Below are positions 34,563-44,536 of a stretch of DNA of 64,000 bases, piece after piece (position 1 is the first letter of the stretch; each line of letters starts with the position of its first letter). A program made the translations under genes and the position numbers. The stretch lies in NCBI RefSeq assembly GCF_002999335.1, contig NW_020312259.1, positions 186,001-250,000 of the forward strand, in the 5' to 3' direction. The notes beneath the pieces are model-generated. The model made no database searches. It saw nothing but the letters and a program-made list of their open reading frames with translations, and was not told where the DNA came from. The DNA is from Cyclospora cayetanensis. Its lineage: Eukaryota > Apicomplexa > Conoidasida > Eucoccidiorida > Eimeriidae.

Positions 34563-36469
34563 TCACATGCCAAAGCACTTATGTCGAAGTTGGACACTTG
34601 CGTACGTGATAAAGTCCTCTTTGGAAGGAGCGAGGCTAAAGGCGAGCGAGACGATATGTGAAACCAGGAAACCTGAGAACAACGGACACGTATGTTGTTT
34701 CTTTTGGACATATATGCCATAATTTGCATTTTGGGGGCACGGGTGTACCCGCTGTTGTCAAAGCCCAAACAAAGAGGACGCTTGCTACTCTCGAATCACT
34801 GAAAGTTACTTCAGAGACCAAAGATTGGCGTTTGATTGTGCACGGAGTGCCAATACGTTGAAACACACGGTTAGTCTGTTATGCTACAGTTTTAGCTAGG
34901 AAAAGTGTAAAAAGAAATTCTTGAACTTTTGCACGACTCACTGTGGTAGGGTTTCAAGACTCTGTCATAAGCGTCTAGGGCGCATTCTTTGGAAGTTGCA
35001 TCCTTCATCGTACCAAACATATTGCAGATCAATGTGAAGATAAAGTCCAGGGCCCGTTTCATCCATAACATGCCTCGAACTCCGCTTTGCCGATCCTTTC
35101 GCATCCTAGGGATACCCATTTCCTGAACTTCCCAAGCGATCAACTCGCAAGCGGAAACAGTACCACCCCCACGCGAGTTCCGCAGCGCAATAGCTGCTGC
35201 CCGCATGTGACCTGAAGAATTGATGATGTCTTGCTGCAATATACACCGAAAAGGCAAAGAGTGACATTGACCACGTGAGACAGTACACGGAAGGGTACCG
35301 AATAAGCAACAACGAAAGCAACCAGAGAACGCCAAATCTTGGAGAATGGCGAGAGGGATATGCATACGAAGAGGGAAGAATGAAGTGGACGACACGAAAC
35401 TATAAAGCACACATAGGCGACAAAACCACCTGTGATACACAGCAAATCTAAAGCATACTTCGGAGAGACGTGCGCTAAACCGGATAACAGAACGTAAATT
35501 TCTTCGCACTTTTGTTCATATTTCTGTTCAGTGCTTCACGATCCCCTATACTTTCGTAGACTGCGTGCGTTCATGGACTGGAGAAAAAAAACTCCTTTAG
35601 CCGGATGAATATCTAAGCAGGCCCTCTTGAGGAAGGTAGTGATATAAAGCGTCCGATAGGTCGCGGCAAGAAAGAGAAACAAATGATGTTGGCTGTTCAG
35701 TCATAATATAAGCGTTGGAGAAAAAGACTTAGAATCAACACTGGCTCTTCCGTCGGCAAAAGAATTACCTTGCACACGAGAGCGTCGCCATACTAGTAAT
35801 GCTCCATGATATAACCTAGCTCAGCTTTTGCATTGCTTGCAGGCATCCGTACCTTGAGATGCCTAGATATAAAGCCTCCACCAAAGACGAGTTCATACAC
35901 TGTAGATAGCTGCAGGGCCGCATCTGCCAGCTTCTCTGCACCAACCACAAAATGTAAGTACGCGGAGGGGGAATAAAGCACTCAGGAACAGGCAAATGAG
36001 GCTTTATGCACTGAATTAAGGACGCCAAATCTTATAAAAGGCACATCTCATGTGTCTGAAGTCGTAGCAGCTTGCTGGCTATCCATTTTATCGCACAGGA
36101 CAAATATTCTCAGGGACGGCAGCATGATTGGTGGCCGCCGCAGAGAATTAAGCCAGAGGACAGGCTGAGATAGTTCAAGCGCACCTTCACAGCGAATACA
36201 TTTAAAAAATGGATGCATGTCAATCTATATGTTCATCTAAAGGAGGCTTTTGCATACAGAAATGGGGTGGGCATAAGTCCCTACAGTTGTCGCCCAGTCC
36301 TTGTGTACTGCCACGAACCACCTTGGTGCTAGCTTTAGCTCGGTCGATCAGATAAAGAATGCTTACCGCAGTCCAGCTTTCCCTGCTGATCAGGAACTGC
36401 CCGAAACTTCTCTAGAAGGGCATTGTACAGGGCAGCGCCCTTTAAAGGCTCCTCCTGTACCGTTGGCAT
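34563..36469 (-). CDS. GLTP: Glycolipid transfer protein (GLTP fold)
   Basis: Four exons: 36469-36367, 35935-35853, 35233-34942 and 34672-34563. Phases agree throughout, giving 195 residues; human GLTP has 209. GLTP proteins carry glycosphingolipids or ceramide-phosphate between membranes in the cytosol. The product starts MPTVQEEPLKGAALYNALL. Family landmarks follow in order: the first helices with ELVFGGGFISRHLKQDI, the central MLWMKRALDFIFTLI (human MWLKRGLRFIQ, with the lipid-stacking Trp), ALDAYDRVLKPYHSF (human AYEMALKKYHGW, with the headgroup His) and the C-terminal LAFSLAPSKEDFI. The usual D-x-x-x-N pair of the sugar-binding site reads D-I-I-N-S, so the Asn is displaced or replaced. 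That is the one oddity. The start is the first Met after an in-frame stop. The spacer before the next gene is long and retroelement-rich. Confidence 0.87.
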
Positions 36470-39400
36470 CTCAGCAAAGAGATGCAAACACCCTCGTCAA
36501 GAATGCGGAAGCTAGTAACCAGAAAGGCCGTAGACGCGGGTCAACCATGGATGATCCTCAGAGGTACATGAGGCGGCGACGCTTGGCGCGGATGGGAATT
36601 AAAATCCTTTAGCGGGGCCGTGCTGTCGCAGCAATCCAATAACAGCCTCGTAGATTTTATTCGTTTGCATTGCTGAAGCGCATTTCACCTTGCTTTCGCA
36701 CCATAGTTTGCAGATGTCTGCTGCAGTGGCTGTACCGTGGGCTTTGACTGTCGTCCGCCATACGAGAAGGAGAAATAAGGGGGCTTCTCCCTCCGGAAGT
36801 CTGAGCACCAGAAAGTAGTGAATTCGCATGCAATTTGAGATTCAATAAGCAGAAAAGAAAGAGAGGAAGTGGTATCCGGGCAGGAGGCCCCTCGGGGGTA
36901 CAGCGGCTGCTGCCCAGCGGCAGGTTTGCTTTGTGGATGTCTATAAAGCTCGCACAATAAGCTCTTCTCAATATGTCAGCCTCAACACAATAATCAGTGC
37001 TTGACTGCAACGGTGGTCAAGTGATTATATGTGGTTCACCACGGGAACTAGTACCCCTTGTATGCTCCCCCATACACTGTACGGTTTGTCGGCTCTCCCA
37101 TGGCTTCTCGATGGGGAGAAGACAATTGACCTGAATGCCCTTCCGGTAATAAGGGAGAACTCTAAAATTTTTGCGCTATCAACAGAGCCACCTGGAAGGC
37201 TCATCTTTAGCTGAAGTTTAGCTGGCTGAGGAAACAGGGGCATCAAATGTGGCACTCCATCTACGGTCTATGGAAGGAGGCACTTAGCTTCAGGCTCCAC
37301 AGAAACATGGTGGAAAGCTATCACTGCTCCCCGAAGGAGCTTCTTCCTTTGCCTTCTTGCTACTCTCATATTTCCCAGCATGAGGGGAGATTCGATAGCT
37401 AAGCTGCACGTAGCTGCACCTCCGAAGTACTCCGAGCACATTCACAGCTAGTTCGACACACCATCTAATGCACACGGATGCATCCCTGCGTCTTCATGCA
37501 CCGAGTTGGCAGCACTTCGCAATAAGTTAGATATACGAACAGGCAAGCCAGTTGGTCAATTCTTTACTAATTCCTAGCAAGTGCAGTATTAAGCGTCTGT
37601 GTGTAGTTTAGCCCACTACATCTCCCCACCGCAATGTCGAAGACAAGCCCATGTCTTCCGTCTGTATAGTGAGACCACTGCATACTCGTAGCGGAAGAGA
37701 CTCTGCCTTAATGCCACCCCTCACCCAGCGTAGCGGGTTAACTCAAACAGAAACACCTTGTAGTACACAAGTTATATTTATCCGAGAATCGGTAAAGAAA
37801 TTACTGATTAGTTAATTTGTTCGTATGTCTCATTTAATGCGGAGTACCATTAGCTCGATACAATAAAGCGTGATATTGTGTGTGTATGCGCGCGCTTGAA
37901 GCTGTGGAGAAGGAAAAACATGAAGGGCCATTGTACAGAGAAGGTGCAGCTTCGCGCATCCTAGCTGTTCTGCTGTTCTCATGTCTAAAACACGTGTGCG
38001 AAAACCAGAATGCATCAGCGCTCTCTTGAAAACAGTCCCTACGTTTATGAGCTAGCACTGAGTTTGCAGTTGAGCACCCCTACGAGAAACTTAGATAAAT
38101 CACAGTTGGCAGCTCCACGTGGACATGTTCAACTGTTCTCGTTCATGCACTGGCTCTGGACTTAACACGGCATGAGTCTTCCCTACAAAAGTCGTCTAGC
38201 TTAGACCCAGAAGTTTTGCAATTCCGTTATTAAATTGTCGTCGGCAAGAGCATGGTAGAGCAGCGTATTTGGCGCTGGATTCGGATGGTGCTGCAACGCC
38301 TGTTCAAGCCAGGAATGGATCTAGGGGAAAAGGCCAGCATTCAAACCCATGTATAACCTTTGCAGCTCGTGGAAACTCATATTTTTCAGTCAACAAAATG
38401 CTTATGCATGCTTGGTTGAGGTTATGCCGACTAGCAAAGCACAACGGCTCTATAGGGGGGCAGTACTTGAAGAATTCACCTGCTGGTTGGAGATGCACTT
38501 CGGTTTCAAGCCATTATAAAAAGAATGCTTATTGCAAAACATCTAAGAAGCACTTCAATGGTGGCTCTATGCATGCAGAGGCATTCAGGTATTACAATAG
38601 TATAAGCACTCTTGCAGACCCTTACCCGTTGGCCTATGCCGAGCTCAGCTCGACAGCAATTGGTGCAGTTGCGAACGCTGAAGAAGGAAAATGTATCAAT
38701 ACAAATGTATGAAACTTTGGCTTGCAAAGGTCACAAAGGAGCCGACCAGCTATTTCATCAGTGGGTAATCTCCGATTACCCGAAGTGTCACGTCTCAGGC
38801 GGTGTTACGATGGGCAACGACTCACTGAGGAAACACCCAACTGGTGGAGTTTCCACATTTGATGTACTACTTGGGATTTCAGAAACAAAGAAGCTGGATT
38901 GCTGCATCTTTGGCTGAGAAGGAATGGCCAAATCGGGCTTCACAACTCACTAATATCAGAGCTGGGTCTTCCGGCCGTACCCGACAGTCTAAGGTGGATG
39001 GAAACAGAAAGCCAAAGGAAACCAGTACTCTTAAGTAGCTTCAGAAAGGGCGTAAGCACCGTACCTCTTTTTACTGAGCGGGAATAGGTTATATAATCCG
39101 CAACTGCAGCGGCACGGAACTGCTTAAGACGTTGAACAACCAGACTGTGCCCAGAGGGGGCAGGCTGCTGGACTAGCAAACACGGCAAGCCAGGGAATCG
39201 GCAAGTTGCCCACACAGGATGTGGCTCAGTGAAGGTCTAGAGAGCCGCAGCTGAGAAACTTCAACCATTAAAGTGTGTGTCGATACAAATTCATATTGAT
39301 GCTCAAGAAGTGTTAACTATTTGGATAAAAGATGTGAATTGAATTTGTTATCCGAGAAAACAGCATAAAAGTGCAGTCTGCCTCTTTGCTTGTTAGGTCA

Positions 39401-40169
39401 GTCCCTACAACTTGGGTCTGCCGACGAGCGGCATAATGCAAGGATTGGCAAGGCTTTGGTGTCAAATTACACTCTATCTCGGGACTGGGTCATATTACAA
39501 CCATCCGTTACTTCCACGATGTACCTATGCCTTATGATTCCATTCTAACTATGCAATGGTAGACTCAATCAAATGCGCCCATGCAACCACAGCTGCGCGC
39601 TTTGGTGATTCGCGTGCTGGCAAGAGCTAGGAATAAGCATCTTCTGATCTCTGCAGGAGCATTTATTTCACCACTGGTAGGCGGGGGTACAGCCGGTAAC
39701 TCAACAAGGTAAGACAGAGCCTTCATACGGGCAGCTCAGCAGATCAGTAAGAAAAGACGGTTTCGAGCACAAAAAGTATCTTGATGGCTCTCCAACCAAT
39801 TTTTGATTTAAGAATCCAATTGAATATCCAAATCAGCACCAAGAATAGGTGAATACCAAAGAGGCGTCCGCGAGTGTGCTAAATGGTGACAAGCTATCAG
39901 CAGGCTGCCACTCGATTGTCCCCTAGCGTACCGTGTTGCATTAGTCCCAGGCTAGCACTAAGCAACGCTTTGCGATATCGAATGCCCCCACAGCATGGAG
40001 AGGAGACTGCGCTTTAGGCACTTGAATCGTTAAGAAAAGGCAAATGGCAGGAAAAAGCTAGAGCTCATCGACATGACCAAGTTTTGGCAGGTAAATGGAC
40101 GTGCGGGGGCCCACGTAGGTTCGCTTTATGCCCCTGAACAAGATAACTGTAAGGCAGAAGTTCCTGACG
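36470..40169. other. Retroelement-rich spacer, no gene supported
   Basis: No intact gene found. Minus-strand frames at 36599-36829 and 37025-37255 and a plus-strand 147-codon frame at 38269-38712 have no motif that I recognise. An LTR-like fragment lies at 37.8-38.0 kb. The part from about 39.4 kb on lies directly upstream of, and on the same strand as, the reverse-transcriptase relic, and may be its decayed gag/protease region. Confidence 0.35.
37800..38000 (+). repeat. LTR-like dispersed repeat, left part (copy E)
   Basis: CGTATGTCTCATTTAATGCG and AGCTCGATACA align with the left end of copy A (28810-28852), followed by a matching TG/CG-rich stretch and GGTGCAGCTTCGCGCA. The right part of the repeat (GGAGCTAAGCGTCT) is not found after it, so this copy appears truncated. 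Confidence 0.5.
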
Positions 40170-41060
40170 CCTTTAGTTGGCGAAAAGCTTGATAAACTAC
40201 ACGTATGAGAAGTCTACTCGACATTTTACTATGCAGACGCTTTCCTACAAATTCGTATTCACCCTAAGGAAACTCACCAAACGGCATTCCACGCGCGCCC
40301 TCGCGAAATCGGATATACCTGTGTGCTGTTTTATACTTATCGATGCCCCAGCTGAGCTGCAACGGCATGCGATTTCGGATTTTATGAGCCCTTCAATGAG
40401 GGCTGGATTGCTTTTTACGTAGATGGCTGCCTAGTAGCCACCCAACACGCTCAAGAACACCTGCAACACCTAGGGCATGCGATTCGGCCATGGCAGTCTT
40501 TACGCTACAGTGGAACAGCTGTGACAGTGCTTCTGGCGCCTTGGGATGCCTTTCGTGCAGGAAAACATGCAGCCTCATGCTCACATTGTCAGCAGCTGCA
40601 GCAGCGAATCGCTGCAAGACCCGGCCACCCGGCCATTTGCAAGCCATTGCGGTTCCTGATACGATTTGGACTGGCCTGACTATGGACTTTTTTGTTGAAT
40701 TGCCAGAGGTTAGAAGTGTAGATAGCATGTACGTCGCTCTCTGGAGCCTCAACAGATGAGAGCATGTCATGCTCTAGTGACCCGCTTGTACACTGCCCGG
40801 AATGTGATCACTGCCAACCATACCGAAACACATGGACAGGCAGAGTGCACCTATCGCACTCTTCTGTGGGATTCGAGACTCTGTGGTTAAAAAATTCAAG
40901 TGCTTGACGTGCATTTTCTCCTTCTGCTTAATGGGCTCATAATACATCAGGACACCTGTTGCTGTACCACATCTCTGGCGTGTACTGGCAAAACTCTTCT
41001 CTGATTCAGAATGGACCTGGTATCCCGCAGTCAGCAGCCACCCTGAGCAGTGGAGGGATT
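40170..41060 (+). mobile_element. Degenerate Ty3/gypsy-type LTR retrotransposon (RT and integrase)
   Basis: Three frames must be combined, so the element is dead. Reverse-transcriptase pieces: FYYADAFLQIRIHPKETHQT at about 40.22-40.29 kb (family: D-AFWQIRIHP-D), LIDAPAELQRHA near 40.34 kb (family: F-L-NAPA-FQR) and NEGWIAFYVDGCLVATQHAQ then EHLQHLGHAI at about 40.40-40.48 kb. The last is the active-site strand, with YVDD changed to YVDG. Integrase pieces: CSHCQQLQQRIAARPGHLQA (zinc-binding end), VPDTIWTGLTMDFFVELPEV (first catalytic Asp) and TANHTETHGQAECTYRTLL near 40.81-40.87 kb (last catalytic Glu). Only about 20 codons separate the last two blocks, where about 60-70 are normal, so the segment with the second Asp is deleted. 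The element's ends are not defined. Confidence 0.8.
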
Positions 41061-43574
41061 CAAACAACAGCTGGCCATTGCATGCGAATGTATGCGCAAC
41101 TTTCAAGAGATGGAAAACACGGAATAATGATAAGCTGCGGTAGCTATATCTTTCAAGTCTGAAGGCTTGGTTCTGGGAGATGGGCAGCCCTTACGTGGTG
41201 CACTAGGTGACCAGTGGAGAAAATTTTGCATCCAAGAGACGCAGACCATTTGCGATTGTCTCAATCATCCACATGCTTCCCGTTGGTTCTAAAAGTTGGA
41301 CACGCCCAGAACTATAAAAAGTGCCTTATTTCAGAACATCACAGATTCTGAAGTGACTTTGCCGTGCAGCCAAGTGGTCCATGAGAAGGAGTATGATTTG
41401 CACCGATCCGTAGAAGCGCTAGATTTTAGGACGGTTGGGCGCCGAGAGCATACTCGACGGTAGTTCCTGATGGAATAATGTGGGGAAATCAACCTCAGTA
41501 GCTGGCGAAGGAGGAGCAGTTGCGGACCTCGCTTCCTGAAGGAGAATTCGTGGCACTTCATGGTTCAGAACACTTGTCGCCATGGACAGTGGTTCTGACC
41601 TGCCCTGGTAATTGTCATTCCCCAGCACATATTCCGCCTAACAAAGTTGTCATCGTGCATGACTAGTGCATGGAAGCCTTGCACGATGACTGCTAAGGTT
41701 CTCCCTACACTGAGATTTATGTGCAGGCACTCTCAAGCATTGTGTCCCTACTGTCCTGCTTGTATATCTTGTTGGTTTTGGGAATTGACGCTGATGCGTT
41801 TGCCGGCTATATTTGCATGCATACATGGCTCTATGAGAAGCGGGAACGTCGCTGAACAATTGTGTTTTTGATTGGCTTTTCGTATTGCCTTTTTTGTTTG
41901 CTGGCAGCAGGAGAATTACACATTCCAGAGCTCCAACGCAAGCGAACTATTTCGCCGCTGCATTCGTGCTGAATGGTCCTCTTTTCTTTGAGGGCTAGTG
42001 TGTTTATCTCTTCTGAATGACCTGTCGGGACGGGTGCTTGCCTACTTTGCTTTGCTCATATGCTTTGCTTTTTGCATTTCTGTCTGCTTGGGGAGTGGTG
42101 ATCAGGCATGACCTCTTCCCCCTTCCTTCAAGCAGTGGTTAGCGAACAGGAACTGAATACTAAGCATGCATTTTGAAGAGGACGGGAAGACGTAACAAGG
42201 TGAGTCACGCTTAGGATTTTTCAATCGCAATCGTTATATTTTGAAGAAAAAACTACTGAACTGATTGATTATCCTGCTTGTTCATCCATCCTATCTATTA
42301 TACAGCACTGGCAGCATGATACTAGAAGAATCAAGGTTGTCTGCTTATGCGCAACATGCTATGTGGAACTAGCTGTGAACAGTCAGAGGGCATAACGGGT
42401 GTAGCTACGCGCACCTTAGATGCTCATTTCCCTCCTATTGAGAAATCTAGGGCGTGGGAGCAACCGAACAGGAAACGGCTTATTAAAGCATTCAATTACT
42501 TTGTATCGAGTCCGTATCGATTCTGGATTCAAACTTTTTACTACGGTGAGCCTTGATAGAGCGTTGGACACTGGCCCTCTAGTATTCTGCTAGCGGGCAC
42601 TTTGCAAAAGAGAAGATAGATGAAAAGCGGTAGCGAATAGTCAGCTCACTACAGCGTTTAAGATTATAATTAAATTAGTCCTAGATGCCTAAGCGTAGCT
42701 TGCTCAGCTACATGCTACTGCATCGATGGTGCAGCCCAGCAGCAGGGGCACCGCATAGAGGCATATTCGCGCATGTCTTTTCTCTTTTCGCATTCTTAAA
42801 GGAACAAATGCTTCCCATTGGTCAAGGCAACGTGAAAAATTCATTTTAAAATAGCATTATTGCTTCCATTGTACTAGAGAATTCTTCGAAACAGGGGGTG
42901 ATGCTGTAGTGGCTTCAAACAGCATATATTGTAAACAACAGCATGCAATAATGGAGTGCTAGAGACCGAATGCGCCAAATCGTAATAATAATTCAGTCAC
43001 ATCTGCCGTCTTGAATTCTGTGGATGCTCCTGCTCTTCAGTAGCTTGTAAGGTTCTCGGGTTGGGGCCCCGTGCTGCATGCAGAATTATATGTGCCTGTG
43101 TTCTTCAAGAAGAAACAAGGATAGTCTGTTTTTCTTATTGTTTTAACCTTGTCCCCCTCTCAGTTCATCTCCATGCAATCGTCCTGAATGCGCTTCTTGG
43201 TTTCCGATCGCGTTTCTTTGTGTTCTCGAAGGCCAAGAGTGACCGGACTATTGGATGTTGCTATCGTGTGGGTTTTCCTATTCATCCAGAGACACGACAA
43301 CGCCTCATTTTCCGTACTCTTGGCTTGCGAGCTCAGCGAACTCCTCCTGCTTTGTAGGCTATAGAAGTAACTTCTCTTCCGATGGGAAGCTACGCGGGCC
43401 GTGAATGCCAACAGACAGAACAGCTTGTCATGCCGCACGTCCAAGCGTATCCATCATTTTAAAAAGTTGGAATAGGTGGACTGTCAGCCCTTTGTAATGT
43501 ATGAATCCTTTTTTCGCTCTGCCTTTTCTGTTCCGAAATTTCAGGTATATGCACTCTGCAGCAGGCACGCCATC
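41061..43574. other. Spacer downstream of the retroelement relic
   Basis: It may contain the decayed integrase C-terminal region (about 41.2-41.6 kb), but I cannot place a motif. Short frames at 42347-42556 and 43061-43357 are unsupported. The right end is the upstream region of the two-exon gene at 43575. Confidence 0.35.
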
Positions 43575-44536
43575 ATGACTGCCCCCCGAGTGCAAGAGGA
43601 GATCTCAGCTCCAAATTCCTACTCCGCTCTTTCTAAGGGCTCCTTAAGGGCTGTTTCGATGGAAAATGGCATTCAGTACAGCGCTATTTATTGGGAGACA
43701 GGACACAGAACATGGCTTCCTTTTTGGGCTAGTATGACACAGAAATTTACTTGGAAAATCATAGACGATCAGGTAAGGCTACTTTCTTTTCCCTTTCATA
43801 TTTGTTTCCTGTTGTCTCCAAGATTCATACATCTTTTGCATTTTTGTTTTACTGCCGGCCCAATGTGTGTAGCATAAGCAACCTTCTTTTGTTCACATCA
43901 AGGTCATGTATCGTAACATGGTTATGTGCTTGTTCTTAGACTAATATGCTTGTTCTCAAGCTTTCGCATACAATGATTAGTTTCGTCTCTCGAGTTCACT
44001 GTAGTCTTTTTCACTTTATATGCCACTCCTAAGTAGTACTCCGCTTTTTCTCGCTCCTGATCGATTGTTTTCTGGCACTGGTGAACGGGACTACAGCTTA
44101 CCCAATCACCAGGCATCACTTGGGTCTTGAGCCTACTCATCGATTTTTGCGCACGCTGTTGAATCAAGTTGATCTCGTTCTGACCGCATTTTAAATTGCA
44201 TCCTGCTGACCTTGTGTCCGAGTTTCGCGTGAACAGATTCGCCGGTTTTGGGGTTTCACGAAATCAATTACTTCTGAGCCCTTCGTCTTCTATTCTTCAC
44301 CTCGCACGTACATGCGGCAATATTTTGGTGATCCTGATGTTCATTTAACAGCTCCTTTGAGCGTCAAGTGGAATTTCGCATTCTGTCCCACAGGAACAGA
44401 AACCTTTGAGGCATATGATGCACAAGTGCAACAAGCACTTGCTGCAAATGCAGAGCAGCAAACGCATACAGAGGAAAACAAAATAAGGGCGATCAATGCT
44501 ATTATCAGAAGCTCACAACAGGCAGAAAGCCAGTAA
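43575..44536 (+). CDS. Unrecognised conserved-looking 165-aa protein
   Basis: Two exons, 43575-43772 and 44237-44536, joined at phase 0 (GATCAG|GTAAGG to GTGAACAG|ATT). The start is the Met of [20 protein letters not shown]. No family is recognised. The central part is rich in Trp, Phe and Tyr ([20 protein letters not shown], then [20 protein letters not shown]) and lacks low-complexity runs, so it looks constrained. The C-terminus is a charged helix ([20 protein letters not shown]). There is no signal peptide or clear membrane span. Aromatic-rich small proteins of this size are common among divergent apicomplexan mitochondrial complex subunits, but that is only a thought. The ORF can be extended upstream in frame to 43476, past an acceptor-like TTTCAG near 43540, so an extra 5' exon is possible. 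The intron holds an antisense retroelement fragment. Confidence 0.6.
43922..44167 (-). mobile_element. Integrase C-terminal fragment (LTR retroelement relic)
   Basis: An antisense frame inside the intron of the 43575 gene encodes [20 protein letters not shown] and WVSCSPV. This resembles the linker just after the integrase core of Ty3/gypsy elements, where a run of the type AQ-RMK-AD-R is followed by F-x-x-GDWV. No other domain remains beside it. Confidence 0.45.

Noticed and set aside
36301..36612. 103-codon plus-strand frame with an Arg-rich end
   Set aside because: It is antisense to the first GLTP exon (36469-36367), whose splice phase and protein alignment are stronger.
38269..38712. 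147-codon plus-strand frame, possible retroelement gag
   Set aside because: It lies upstream of the RT relic, but no zinc knuckle or gag motif is visible.
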